A stretch of DNA of 64,000 bases from Mallotus nudiflorus (lineage: Eukaryota; Streptophyta; Magnoliopsida; Malpighiales; Euphorbiaceae), in NCBI GenBank assembly GCA_947683625.1, contig CANTUR010000167.1, positions 620,001-684,000 on the forward strand, written 5' to 3'. Positions 45,252 through 57,672 of this stretch are shown one piece after another. The stretch's first letter is position 1, and the number at the start of each line of letters is the position of its first letter. A program made the translations under genes and the position numbers. The notes under the pieces were generated by a model that worked only from the letters and a program-made list of their open reading frames with translations, was not told the DNA's origin and made no database searches.

Positions 45252-48200
45252 TGTCACGACCCAAAACAGGGGCCATGATCGACGCTAGGGAACGGGAATT
45301 CTTTCGAATCCGGAACACGTAGCAAGCCTAAAACTAAAATAAAACATGCAATAATAATAATAATAATATCACAGTTAAATAAAATACAGTGCAGCGGAAA
45401 TAAAAATCATAAATATAATAATAACATATGCACCAACTGGATTTAAATCAAATCCTCATCATTTCATATATATAAATCTTTATACAAATCCAGTTCAAAT
45501 ATAATACAACATCTCTTTAAATATTTAACGACTACTGCAGTGTCTAGATAAAATAAAACTCAATACTCAGAGAAGCAGTTTACATAAAGAAGCCGGGGCA
45601 GAAGAAATCCGGCGTACAGGCCTGCTACTGAGGTCTGAAGAAGAAGACTCTCCTGAAAAATAGTCAACGGAGGGGAGTCAGACCTCACTGAGTGAATTAC
45701 TATAGTATATATACATGCATACTAAATGACAATGCATACAATCAACAGTATATATCTAATATGTATATATACAGGCAAATACACACAGATGCAATAAAAT
45801 CATTTTATATATATTTCATTGAAAATCATCGTTTATGAAGGATCAAATAGAACCCTATGATATCGCAACCTCAAACAATGTTAGACAACACTCTAGCCAT
45901 ACAGGCTCACTTATTCCAAAATATTCACTTGTTCCATTTAGATAGTAGACTGGCCCCGAGACACTAAGTCGACTGAGCTCCAGCAGTCTCACTGTCAGTG
46001 TGATTGGCCCCGAGACACTTGGTCAACTGAGCTCCAGCAATCACACCTCCAAACCATATCTCACACATCAAATAATCATATCCAATCAATATCCACAAAT
46101 GGTTAGTAATATAGCCTAAATGCTATAAGCGCACCGGTACGTACTCGGTCCTAGTGTTGCCTACTAGGTAGCACGTTCTATTGATATCCTTCATTAATAA
46201 ATGTAAAACATCCATTCACAAATAAATGATGCATGATTTAAATAAAATACCAATATAAACCATATATATACCGAAAATATACCAAAAATAAACCAGGGAT
46301 ATTTCAAGTATATATACGTCACATAAATCCAATTAAATTACAAAATAAACTAAAGATATATTTGAAAACATTTTAAACACAGTTCACTAATAAAACATGC
46401 ATGTAATTTAATATATACCAAAAATAAACCAAAAATATACTTAAATACAAATCACATTATTTATGCATATTTAATCAAAATAAAACATATATTTCTAAAA
46501 TTATGCATCCTAAAGCACATATATACAAAATAGTAACTCACACTTAGTGCGCTTCACGAGATGGATCCGACGGGCCTGGTCCACTAGGCCTCGGTCTCGA
46601 CGCAACTACATAAACAATAATGACAAAAATCAGAATAAACCTAACAGAAAATCCTAGAACTCAATCTAGAATATTAAACACAGAATCGAGATTAGGGATC
46701 GACCGGACATTACGTTTTACGAGAATTCTATCAAAAATTCGACAGAACCTCCCCTGTAAAATGGACATCTCTCTACTCAAAGAGTAGAGCCGGCCTTGCA
46801 AAGAAATACACTTCAAAAAAAAGGCACAACAACTCATCCACAACCCCTCGGTCGGACTCCAAACTACAGTCTACCGACCGGGGTCCACAAACACAGAATA
46901 ATTTTAGAAATACCAAAAATACCCTTATAACATAGAAATACATTTTATACATAGAAATTACATAATTAACCTTTAAACATAGTAAAAACCGATAAAAACT
47001 CATTTTATTAGTAAAACCGTATATTATATATATAATTGAAAATAATTCACGAAAATTAGTTTTAATTAGTTAAAAATACTAAATAATTTGTAGAAATCAT
47101 TTTATACCTTAAATAAATATTAAAACCAATTTAATTACATTTTTAGCCAATTTCGTGTAAAATTACCAAAATACCCCTATATATATAAATATACTAAAAT
47201 TACTTCAAAAATTCACCAAAAATTATATAATTATCCAAAATTAATTTTCTCAACATATTTATCAATAATATCAATAATTAAACTCAATTTACCAATTAAT
47301 TCAATTAAAAACACAATTAACCCTATTTTCCCAAAATTACATAAACTTAAATAATTCAAAATAAATACATAGAAATTCATAAAAATTCCAAATAAATTTC
47401 TATAATTCATTTAAACACCTATATTTATCATAAAACATAATTTCATAATTTAATTAATTAATTTCCGAAAATTAGAAAATAATATTAAAATATTCAAAAA
47501 TACCCAAAAATCAAAATAATTCCCAAAAATTCCACAAAAATTCACACATGAAGATTAAGCTACTAGGATCAACATTTGTGAAGGGATTTTTCATGAATCA
47601 AACAATTCAAAGTTCAAAAAAAATCAAAAACCCTAAAATGGCCGAATTCGAAAATTCGAACCCTAAGCAAATCAAGACCATTTCAGCTCAAACCAAAGCC
47701 AGAATCACACTCACCGGAGCTCAAGGAGAAGAAAGAGACCAGTGGCATAAAAAATGGTGACCAAAATCGCGAGGTGTGAAGAAATGCAACTTTCGGCCAA
47801 AAATGGAGGAAAGGAAGCTAGCCGGCGCCGGGGAAGGAGGCTAGGGGCGGCGAAGCAGCTGGCTGGGGAGGGCGGAGTTGCTGGTGGCACATTGATAGTA
47901 GGTGGTCAGGATTTGCAGTGGGAGGGGGAGAAGGGACGGGTTCGGGAAGAAAGAAGGAAGAAGAAGAAAAGAAAAGAAAAAGAAAAGGAAAGAAAAAGAA
48001 AAAGAAAAAGAAAAGAAAAAAAAGAAAAATAATTTTAATAAAATATTTGGAAAAATCACACACCACACACTTAATATTTAATATTTTAAAAAAATTTAAT
48101 AATAAATGAAATTAATTAAATAACAATAAAACTAATAAATAATTAATAAAATATTAGGGTAATATTAAACCCTAATTAAATAAATATATACACACATAGG

Positions 48201-48469
48201 CTTTATTTAGTAATTTAAAAATACATATGAGTTCATGCAAGTCCGAAAATATATTTAAAATAATTAATAATAAATTATTTACGTGAAAATTTCCCCGAAA
48301 ATGAAAGTCTCGGAAAAATTTAACGTAAGGTACTCGAAATAATACACAATAATTAAAATAGGTTTTAAATACATATCAACTCGTAAAATATCATAATATA
48401 TATACAAAAATTATTAACACTACATATCCCGATGCAGTATTAAAATATTTAAAAACACGGGATATTACA
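45252..48469 (-). mobile_element. Element B 5' LTR
   Basis: A 3218-bp LTR, TGTCACGACCC to GGGATATTACA on the plus strand. It belongs to a second chromovirus LTR subfamily, shared with 60142-64000. The TATA/palindrome block is at 45671-45720 with a perfect TCACTCAGTGA (minus), the two-copy 70-bp module at about 45950-46050, and a purine-rich tract at 47900-48030. GC content and CpG count are visibly higher than in LTRs A and E, which fits a younger copy. The basic, low-complexity frames at 47754-48109 come from the purine tract. Confidence 0.92.
45671..45720 (-). promoter_or_regulatory. Conserved LTR core block (element B)
   Basis: Minus strand: TATATATACTATAGTAATTCACTC then AGTGAGGTCTGACTCC. 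The TATA run and the 11-base palindrome TCACTCAGTGA are the best preserved copy of the block. Confidence 0.6.
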
Positions 48470-48474
48470 CTCTT

Positions 48475-48720
48475 ACAGTAGGTGTTTGTTCAACAGCAAC
48501 AGCAGGTGGTTGTTCAATAGTAGGTGGTGGTACGACAGTAAGTTGCACTAGTCCGGCCAGTGCTTACCTCAATTCATCTTGCATCATAGCTCTCTTGTCA
48601 TCCATCAAAGCCCCCTTAATGTCCTCTAGGGTCCACATCTCTAGTTGTTGTTCCATTTCTATCTATTCAATCTAAGTCAGTTTAGCTTCTAGGTAAAGTG
48701 GGTTGATAAAACTCTTCTCT
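48475..48720 (-). pseudogene. gag: Tat gag N-terminal part
   Basis: On the minus strand EQQLEMWTLEDIKGALMDDKRAMMQDELR (not open throughout) and then a proline/valine-rich VVPPPTIEQPPAVAVEQ stretch. It matches in character the N-terminal coil and proline linker of Tat gag. About 150 residues between this part and 41828 are missing, so the insertion of B was accompanied or followed by a deletion. Confidence 0.6.
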
Positions 48721-49691
48721 AGTTCTTAAAGGATCTCTTGAGCTATTGACTTAGGGCTTAGATTTATTATGATTAATCTGCCACCTTTTCATCCCTAGAT
48801 ATGAGAAGACCCAGATGAATCTATGATGGCTGCAAAACAAGGTGTTAGTATGATGCATGGAATGCATGTATGCATGTGTTATGCAGCAAGTAGCAAGTGT
48901 CAATCAAGTGTACAACATATATCCTTCCAACCTTATTCCTCCTACACACGTATTCAATGGCGAGTTTCTTTTCCTAAGATTTTTTGTCTTGGCCTTAATA
49001 TCAACATGGGATATTAGGGACCAACATGCATGCCATATCTCTATTAAATCAGTAAAGCATAGAAATAGCATTTCTAGGTATAAAGATCTAGCCCAATCTT
49101 CATTACCATAAGGGGCTTCAAAAGTATGGGCCTACGCTTTTATAGATAGAGATACCTCATGGTAATAAGCATAGAAACAACATTTCTAAGTATAAAGGTT
49201 TAGCCTAATCTTTATTGGCCTAAGTGGGCTTCAAAAGTATAGGCTTGGACTTTTATAGATAGAAATGCCTCATGGAAAAAATCATACAAGTAATTTGCGT
49301 AGATCCTAAGGGAAGTAACTAAGCCATTATATGTGATTAAAGTCTAGTGAAAAGGTCAAGGTTCCCTTAGCAAGATGCCCTCCATTATGGACATTGAGTT
49401 ACAGGCCAAGTTCAGAGGGGCTCGACATCCTTTACCAACTTGAGAAAATATTACCCCCCTTTAGGACTTAGGTTACAGACTCTGGTCAAATGAGCTCGGT
49501 AATCTCTCTTGACCTGAGTTAAGGCTAAGAGTGATGGTTAACCAATTTACAACTCCATGAAGCTAGTGGAATCATGGAATCATAAACCAACGCCATCGGT
49601 TTAATAGGGACATGTAGAATGAATGCAAGAATGAAATAATAATCAATAAAATAATTCTAAAGAACATAAGTAGAATCAGTATCTCTTATCC
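48721..49691 (-). mobile_element. Tat element 5' leader
   Basis: Gene-free 1 kb between gag and PBS. It contains a 112-bp tandem duplication (49057-49278). The short plus-strand frames around 48823-49111 have no supporting motif. Confidence 0.6.
49057..49278. repeat. 112-bp tandem duplication in Tat leader
   Basis: Units start at 49057 and 49169 with GCATAGAAA(T/C)A(G/A)CATTTCTA and share GGGCTTCAAAAGTAT and TTTTATAGATAGA blocks. Divergence is moderate, so it predates much of the decay. Confidence 0.85.
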
Positions 49692-49706
49692 CTAGTGGAG
49701 TCGCCA
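49692..49706 (-). promoter_or_regulatory. Tat element primer-binding site
   Basis: Minus strand TGGCGACTCCACTAG. TGGCGACTCC is the PBS start usual in Ogre/Tat-type elements (reported as complementary to an arginine tRNA). It is next to the LTR edge at 49708. Confidence 0.75.
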
Positions 49707-49707
49707 C

Positions 49708-50284
49708 TATAGACAATGGAGTTTAGCACGCGTCCAAGATTTTAGCAACCGCGACATTGTTTGGGCTCAAGGCCCTAAAGAACACACTAACCATTATCAC
49801 AAAGACATGGCATGAAGATAAGGAGTCGCCACCCAGGCTAATAACTGTGACAAATTGAAAAGGTGGTACTCGATTCTCTAAAAGAAAGCTACCACCACAA
49901 CCAGGAGATTTTGGGAATGGAATACTAACTTCTCTTAGTCTCATGTTCATTTAGAATTACTTTATAAATTATTAATTCATTCTCTAATTACATGTAATTT
50001 TATTAAACCCTATTTAAACATCCATCTAATCCTAAGGCATCTAGTCAATAAAATCACACATAAAAATGCATTCAAGCGCATCGTCCCTAAGTCTAATCTA
50101 GGTTAATTATTGAAAGTTAGCTAGATTTACAATTTTTATTTACAAATGAAAATGGACTAAAAGTGGGCCTACATTGTTATTAGTTAGTGAGCTTAAGTCT
50201 ATTGATTTCAATTATCTACAAATAGGCCTAAATCTACATATTTTTAAAGAAATTGGATTTTATAAGTGAGCCTAAGTCTATTTG
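49708..50284 (-). mobile_element. Tat element 5' LTR, truncated
   Basis: It matches the first 570 bp (plus-strand order) of the solo LTR at 22980-25048, differing mostly by transitions. It breaks off at GTCTATTTG (50284), after which chromovirus LTR sequence starts without a target duplication. The missing 1.5 kb points to a deletion rather than a clean insertion boundary. Confidence 0.85.
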
Positions 50285-51075
50285 AGATTATATGGTCTGA
50301 GATACGGATAAATGATTATTGAGATTATGGATAAAGAGTGGTGTGACTACAGTAGCTTAATTGACCTACAGTGTCTCGAGGTTAATCCGTTGCCAAATTA
50401 GAAAAGAGGAATATTCTTGGATTTAAGTGAGCCTGTTGGCTAGTGAGGTTTAGTGATTGAGGTTACAGAAATTTTAAAGTTTCGCTCTGATCCTCCACTC
50501 AATTTCCATTGGTATGCTAATATGAAAATTGTATTAATCATTTGCTTAAAATGTGTGTATAAATTATATAAATATAAATATAAATATATAAATACTATAA
50601 TGATTCATGATTGCTTGTATGCTTAAGTTGCATGTATATATATAATAATAATTCACTCAGTGAGGTTTCACCCTCCTTAATTATTTTTTTCAAGACTTAC
50701 CTTGTCAAAGCTCTCATAATAGTTCTCTTCGCAAGACTCTTTCTTCTCTGGTTGCTTTATGTAAATTTTAAACTACATTTTCCTTATATTTTATTAGACG
50801 TTGCAGTAGTAGTTTGTACTTGTAGTAGTATGTATTTGTTGTAGTTTCTAATGGTGATGTTAATAATGGTTATGTAGCTATCTATTGTAAAAATATTTTA
50901 TTGAGATATTATTTATGAAAATTTTAATATCATGAAAAGTTTAAATTTTAAGGTAAATATATATTTATGTTTTATTGAGTTTTTTTTAATATTTTTAGGC
51001 TTCCTACGGGTTCCGGATTCTTGCAAATTCTCATTCCCTAGCACTAGTCATGACTCTCGGGTTTGGTTCGTGACA
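50285..51075 (+). mobile_element. Element C 5' LTR, 3' part
   Basis: It aligns with LTR D from about 56750 to the LTR end: GATTATGGATAAAGAGTGGTGTGAC, one 70-bp module copy (50345-50400), the TATA/palindrome block at 50629-50670 (perfect TTCACTCAGTGAGG) and the end GTTCGTGACA. Its 5' portion is absent here and may be LTR F at 21670-25712, 24.6 kb to the left. Confidence 0.85.
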
Positions 51076-51079
51076 AAGT

Positions 51080-51091
51080 TGGTATCAGAGC
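51080..51091 (+). promoter_or_regulatory. Element C primer-binding site
   Basis: TGGTATCAGAGC four bases after the LTR end, on the plus strand. Confidence 0.93.
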
Positions 51092-51272
51092 CTAGGTTTA
51101 GTATAATTGGACCTAGGTTAGTAGAGTTTGAGTTTTCTTTGAAACTATTGCAATAATTAAGTTCGATTATGTCTTTATAAAGTTTTCCTTGCCTCAGAAT
51201 TTTGTGTAACAATTAGAATGTCTATTTTTGTCCAAATTATATATTGTATATTTTATTTCTGTTCTTTCCAAT

Positions 51273-51790
51273 ATGTGGCGAGTGCGAGTCACTCCACCAG
51301 TCGATGAAGCTAATGATGGAGGGTTTTACCAGAATGAGGTTCTACCCTATGAACCGCCAACTACGTGTAGGGGTATAGGTAGAGATAGACCCAAAGGAGT
51401 GGCAAGTCACCTTAAATAGTGAGAGTTGTAGGATGATGAACATATTGGCCAAAATGTTGAGGAAGCTACTTATACTCTAGGAGTTTAGCAGGATATAGCA
51501 ACTATACCCCAGACGATACAAACTTTGTAGTCTCTATTTCAGAAGGGAGCTCAGATTATGTTATACCCAGAAGTAGCAATATTTTATGCTAGTATAGAAG
51601 GATTTTTGAATGCCCAACATATAGCATTTCAAGTGGGCAGTAGTAGTTAGCCCAAAGAATCTTTTTAGTAGAGCCAGAGTTTTTACTCTTACGTAGTAGG
51701 ATAGTTAGGCATCCAATATAAACGTAGTAGGTACACTTTTATTATCCATTCCTTTGTATCTCTTATTTTTCCTTCAAAATCAGGTTGGCA
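51273..51790 (+). pseudogene. gag: Element C: gag remnant with large deletion
   Basis: Starts MWRVRVTPPVDEA at an ATG 182 bp after the PBS and runs 48 codons before two stops. Between about 51640 and 51780 the sequence jumps to the region before protease: the capsid domain and zinc knuckle, about 1.4 kb in B, are missing. Confidence 0.75.
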
Positions 51791-52284
51791 AGTTGTGAGG
51801 ATGGCAATTCCTTTATTAGTTGTCATGCCTCTAAGTGATTTGTTAGACACCGACGTGATTCTTTATAGGTATCCTATATTGAAAGAAGGTAGAGAGCTAC
51901 TTGTAGACTCAATGTTATTGGATGTAATGGACTTCGATGTAATCCTGGGTATGGACTGGTTGTCTTAGCATCATGTTGTTGTGGATTATCGTAGTAAGGA
52001 GTTGATTTTCAAAATTTCAGGTAAAGAGGAATTCAAGTTTGTCAGTGATAAGAGTTCTACACCTTAGAATATTATTTCTACTATTATAGCAAGGAAGATG
52101 CTGAGAAGGGTGTCAAATATACTTGGCATTAGTCAGGGATACTACCGTAAAACTAACATCCATCTCAGATGTTCCTATGGAATGTGAGTTTCTATATGTC
52201 TTCCCTAATGAATTATCGGGTTTACCACCTTACAGGGAGATTGAATTATGTATTTATATGGTTTGAAGCATAGCTCCTATCTCT
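51791..52284 (+). pseudogene. pol: Element C: protease
   Basis: The active-site part is lost, but VRMAIPLLVVMPLSD, LLDVMDFDVILGMDWLS-stop-HH and YRSKELIF are clear. Several stops and frameshifts precede RT. Confidence 0.75.
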
Positions 52285-52926
52285 ATGCCACCTTATAGGA
52301 TGGCTCCTACAAAGTTGAAAGAGTTAAAGGAGCAGTTTCAAGAGTTACTGGACAAGGGTTTCATAAGACCCAATACTTCTCTTTGTGGTGCACCACTCCT
52401 GTTTGTAAAGAAGAAGGATGGCACTCTAAGACTATGCATTAATTATAGAGAATTAAACAAGGTAACTATTAAGAACAAGTATCTTCTTCCTAGGATAGAT
52501 GATTTGTTAAATCAACTTCAGGGTGCACAGTTCTTTACTAAGATTGATTTGAGGTTAGGCTCTCATCAGTTACGGATCAGTGAAGTCGATGTTCCTAAAA
52601 TGGCATTCCATACTAGATATGGCCTCTATGAGTTTATGGTGATGTTCTTTAGACTAACCAATCAACTAATAGCCTTTATAGATCTAATCAATAGGGTGTT
52701 TAGACCAATCTTGGATCAGTTCATAATTATTTTCATTAATGATATACTAGTGTATTCAAAGAGTATGGAAGAGCATGTATATCGCTTGAGAATAGTACTG
52801 CAGACATTAAGAGAACAACAACCTTATGCTAAGTTCTCGAAGTATGATTTTTAACTTAAAAGTGTGGCATTCCTTAGGCACATAGTGTTTAAGGATGGCA
52901 TTTAAGTTGATCCACTGAAGTTTGAG
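52285..52926 (+). pseudogene. pol: Element C: reverse transcriptase
   Basis: A 189-residue open stretch from MPPYRMAPTKLKELK to KYDF with LCINYRELNK, FTKIDLRLGSHQLR and the catalytic loop FINDILVYS (52732-52746), where FIDD has become FIND as in element A. A stop (52852) and a short broken part (LRHIVFKDGI) lead to the next frame. Confidence 0.92.
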
Positions 52927-53460
52927 GTGGTGTCTAAATGGTCTAAAGCAACATCAATTATGGAGATTCAGAGTTTCTTAGGTTTGGCAGGATATTTAAG
53001 GAGGTTTATTTGGGATATCTCAAGGATTGTAGCACCTATAACCTGCCTTACTCAGAAAAATATGAAGTTTATATGGTCAGACACATGTGAGAACAACTTC
53101 CAACTGTTAAAGGAGAAGTTAACTACAACTCTAGTGTTAACTTTACCCAATGGAGTAGATAAATTCATTATGTATTATGATGCTTCTAAAGTTGGCCTCG
53201 GTTGTGTATTAATACAGATTGGCAAGGTAATAGTATATGATTCTAAACAATTAAAGAAGCACAAGAAGAACTACCCTACTCAAGACCTAGAGATGGCCGT
53301 TGTAATCTTTGCTCTTAAGATTTGGAGGCATTAACTATACGGGGTAACATGAAAAATTTACACTAATTACAATAGTCTGAAGTATATCTTTCAGCAGAGA
53401 GATTTGAATCTCAGATAGAGAATATGGCTAGAACTTCTGAAGGATTATGATTGTGATATC
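52927..53460 (+). pseudogene. pol: Element C: RNase H
   Basis: WPKATSIMEIQSFLGL-like start, SDTCENNFQLLKEKL, MYYDASKVGLGCVL (first Asp), DLEMAVVIFALKIWRH (Glu). After a stop (53332) the TDxxSLKY segment reads with changed residues and stops. Confidence 0.88.
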
Positions 53461-54707
53461 TTGTATCACCCAGGCAAGGCTAATGTGGTAGTAGATGCCT
53501 TGAGTAAAAAGTCCTCGAGTAGTCTTGGTCATATTAGTGTGGAGAGAAGACCATTGATCCAAGAGATGAACATGTTGGTAGACCAAAGGTTGATGATGAA
53601 GATAACCAGGTCAAGAGAATTATTAGCTCAATTCAAAGTTAGATCAGTATTAAGGGATAGGATCAACCAGCTTAGAGTCGAGATCCTAATTTGGTAGAGC
53701 TTGTAAAGGAAGTTCACTAAGGGAAGTTCACTTATTTTAATCTTGATTATGAAGGTGTTCTATGGATAAGTAAGAGATTATGTGTTCCTCATGTAGATAA
53801 CTTTAGAAGAGATATTGGAAGAATCTTATTATGCAGCCTACGGTGTACATCCTAGTTCCACTAAAATGTACCACAACATTAAGGATCTTTACTGGTGGGA
53901 TGGTGTGAAGAAAGATGTAGTTGAATTTGTCTCTGAGTGTTTAACTTCTCAGCTAGAGAAAGTAGAGCATTAGAAGTTTTCTGGGAAGCTTTAATCTCTT
54001 TTGATTCCTGAGTGGAAATGAGAGAGAGTCACTATGGATTTTATGACAGGGTTACCCCATTCGAAGGATGGATACGATTCCATTTGGGTGATAGTGGACA
54101 AGTTAACTAAGTCAACTCACTTGCTAGGTAAAGCTACTTTTTCAATGGCCAAATTGACTAAGCTATATATCATATATATTGCTTGTCTTCATAGGGTGCC
54201 TATTTCTATTATTTTTTATAAAGGTTTGGTGTTTACCTCTCGATTTTAGTGGAAGTTACAAGAAGCAATGTGTACCAGACTTAATTTTAGTACTGCTTTT
54301 CATCCTCAAAAGGATGGTCAGTCTGAGAGAATGACCCAAACACTTAAGGATATATTGAGAATGTGTGTGATGGATCTTGGAGGCAGTTAGGATGATCATT
54401 TTCCATTAGTAGAGTTGGCTTATAACAATAGCTACCATAGAAGTATTAAGATGGCACCGTATGAAGCTCTGTATGGAAGGAAATGTAAATCTCCTTTGTG
54501 TTGGAATGAAGTTGGAGAAAGAGAGCTAACTGGACTAGAAATTATTTAGGACACATCCAAGAAGGCTGCTTTGATTAGAAGGATATAAGAAACAACAACT
54601 AGCAAGAAGAAGAGTTATGCAAACATAAAGCGCGAGGATGTGGAATTTCAAGTTAGGAACTATGTATTCTTAAAGGTGTCACCAATGAAGGGTGTGATGA
54701 GATTTGG
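53461..54707 (+). pseudogene. pol: Element C: integrase, interrupted
   Basis: YHPGKANVVVDALSKKS, then the zinc domain (KMYHNIKDLYWW, broken CxxC), and the core: VTMDFMTGLPHSKDGYDSIWVIVDK (first Asp), SIIFYKGLVFTSRF (second Asp lost), DGQSERMTQTL (Glu). It ends after VSPMKG and MRFG, exactly where the LTR of element D starts. The chromodomain should lie beyond D, outside the window. Confidence 0.88.
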
Positions 54708-56462
54708 TGTTATAACCTGAATTTTTAGTAATTATTAATTTAAGTGTGAGATTATTTAATATTAATTATCAATTAATTATATATGAAACTTTTATTATTT
54801 ATATAGTTTTACTTAAACTATGATTAATTGTTAGTGTGTAATTAATTTAGGGATATTTAGATTTTTTTAAATATTAGAATATTAATTTTTAATTTAAAAA
54901 TTATTATTATTTTATATTATATTATATTAAAAAAAAGAAAAAAAAGGTACCAAAATGTTTTTACTTTTCCCTCCCCCCTCCCCTTTTCTTTTTCTTTCCC
55001 TCCTCTTCTTCTTCTTCTTCTCTCTCTTCTTTTCTTTTCCCCTCATCTTTTCTTCCTTTCCTCTTCTTCCCGAACCACCACCCAACACCATCGCCACCTC
55101 TACTTGTCCAGCTCGCCACCAACTTCTCTTTCTTCTTTTCTTCCTGGTTTAAATAGTGACCATTTTGCCCTTGGGCTTGCCATAGACAATTCCAGTGACC
55201 TCTAAGCACACCATCGGTCTCAAAAAAAAGCTTATCCTCTAGGCTTCTTAAGCTCTCAATCAATCTTAGGTTTCAACTCTGGTAAGTTTCTCAATTTAAT
55301 GAAATTATGTTTAAGCTAATTTTGATTAATTTGTGAAATTGAGTTTAAACTAGGTTGATTTATGTTTAATTGATCATAGATTAGTGATGTATAGGTTATG
55401 AGGTTTCCAAATATATAATTAGATTTAATTTTAGGAAATTATTTTCGAAGTGGCACTATTCTAAGCTTGGGTTACTGTTCTAGCACTATTCCGAGCTCGA
55501 AAAAATTTTATTTTTAATAAATTCTATTGATTATTTTGAGCAAGTCTTGTGAAGTTTATTGAAATTATGTGTAGAATTTTTATTATAAATTTTTGAATGT
55601 TTATGTAAAAGGTTAATTTTTGGAAAAATTACTATAAATTAGTAATTTTTATATTTTAGCTAAAATTATTATTAATTATTATGTTTTGATAGAATTTTAG
55701 TAATAAATAGCATTAAAATAATTTTTATAAGTTATTTCCTATTTTTAGCTAATTATTAGTAATTTCTGAAAAATATATGAATAATGATTTTATATATTAA
55801 TTTTAAGTTTAAATAAGTTTTTAATTATTTTTATTATATATTTGAACAATTTAAATAATTATTCATAATTAATGCTATTTGATTTCAAATATTGAAAAAA
55901 TATATTTTAATAATGGAATTTATATTATTTTATTATTGTGGATTGTGTTGGTTCTCGGTTGGGAGATAAATGTAGTTTAGGGGACCAACTCGAGATTTTT
56001 GAACTATGAATTGTTTGAAGTGTGTTTGCATGCAGGATTGACTTTACTTTTATAGAGGGATGTCCGTTTTATACAGAAGACTCTGCCCAATTTTTGGGAG
56101 ATTTCTCATGAATCATGACATCGGGTCAGTCCTAAGTTTTGAGTTTTAGTGGAGTCGTGTCCTAAATCGAGTTGTTCTTTAGAAATTCTAGATGTATAAA
56201 AATTAGGAATTTAATTCTAATATTTATAATTATTATTTCTCCTTAGTTGCACTACGAGCTAGGCCTATCAGACTGGGCCAACCATACTGGAATAAAGGAG
56301 CTCACTTGAACAGTAAGTTATTATTATATGTATGCATGGCATATAGAGATTATTGTTAGCATCCATATTTTGATGATATGAATTTAATATATTAGTTTGC
56401 ATGAAATTTTATTTATTTATTAATTATTATTATTATTATTATCATATATGCACATATATGTG

Positions 56463-56557
<95 letters not shown>

Positions 56558-57485
56558 ATTGTAAATGCAAACTTTATGTTTGTAATTTGGATGCTTTACA
56601 TATTTAATATGATTTCATTTATTTAATTATTTTTGATAAAATATTTTGGAGGATAGCTGCAGAACATACTACCTAGTGGGCTACAATAAGACTATTACAC
56701 AACAGTACGCTATATGTTAGGTTATGATTTATTGATTAATTTGATTTATGATAAATAACTATTGAGATTGTGGATAAAAAGTGGTGTGACTACGAGAGCT
56801 CGGTTGACTTAGTGTCTCAGGGCCACTCCATTGCCAAATTGAAAAAGGAATATGTTTTTAGATTTAAGTGAGCCTATTTGGCTAGTGAGGTTCAATGATC
56901 GATGTTGCAAAATATTTTAGGGTTCTGCTCTGATCCTGTACTTAAATTTTACTGTATTTTTTATTACTATTGGAAATGTGATTTTAAGCATTTGTATGAA
57001 ATGCATGTATAAATATATAAATATTATTATATTGATGCTTGAATGTATATGTCATTAGGTTGCATGTATATATATAATAATAATTCACTTAGTGAGGTCT
57101 AACCCCCCTCAAATATTTTTTTCAAGATCTTTCTCCTCAAATATTTTGTAGTCATTCTCTTCGTCGGACCCTTTCTTCCCCGGCTAACTTATGTAAATTT
57201 TAAACTATCTCTCTTTGTAGTATTAGACATTACAGTAGTAGTTTTTCTTATTGTGGTATTTTATATTATACTCGATTGTGGTTTCATATTTGAATATTTG
57301 TATAAACTTATTTTATTATATATGATATGGAGATTTCTTTTTTATTTAAAATTTTTTTAATTTTGATGCATGTTTATAGTTATGTTTGGTGTGAGTTTTT
57401 ATTTTAAGGCTTTCTACGGGTTCCGGACTCTCACGAATTTTTGTTCCCTAATGTTGGTCATGACTCTTAGGTTTGGGTCGTGACA
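54708..57485 (+). mobile_element. Element D 5' LTR
   Basis: A complete 2778-bp LTR, TGTTATAACCTGAA to GGGTCGTGACA. It contains a CT-rich tract (54960-55145), an 88-bp AT run (56468-56555), one 70-bp module copy (56778-56830) and the TATA/palindrome block at 57063-57110. The bases before it are TTTGG (54703-54707), the expected target duplication, within C's integrase. The lysine/serine- or leucine-rich frames around 54955-55263 come from the CT tract. Confidence 0.92.
57063..57110 (+). promoter_or_regulatory. Conserved LTR core block (element D)
   Basis: TATATATAATAATAATTCAC, then TTAGTGAGGTCTAACCCCCC. The TATA run is 57067-57083 and the near-palindrome 57083-57097. Confidence 0.6.
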
Positions 57486-57489
57486 AAGT

Positions 57490-57501
57490 TGGTATCAAAG
57501 C
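57490..57501 (+). promoter_or_regulatory. Element D primer-binding site, one mismatch
   Basis: TGGTATCAAAGC; the G-to-A change is the only difference from the PBS of A, B and C. Confidence 0.88.
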
Positions 57502-57672
57502 CTAGATTTAGTATGGTTGGACCTAAATTGTAAGAGTTTAAGTCTTCTTTGAACTACTATAATAAATTAGGTTTGAGTATGTCTTTGAAAGTCTTTCTTA
57601 CTTTAGAATTTTGCGTAACTATTAGGATGTTTGTTTATTGTCTGAATTGTGTTTGTTTCTATTCTTTTTAGA

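Noticed and set aside
47754..48109. Lysine/glutamate-rich frame that could look like a basic nuclear protein
   Set aside because: It lies in LTR B's GAAA-rich tract, with equally open frames on the other strand.
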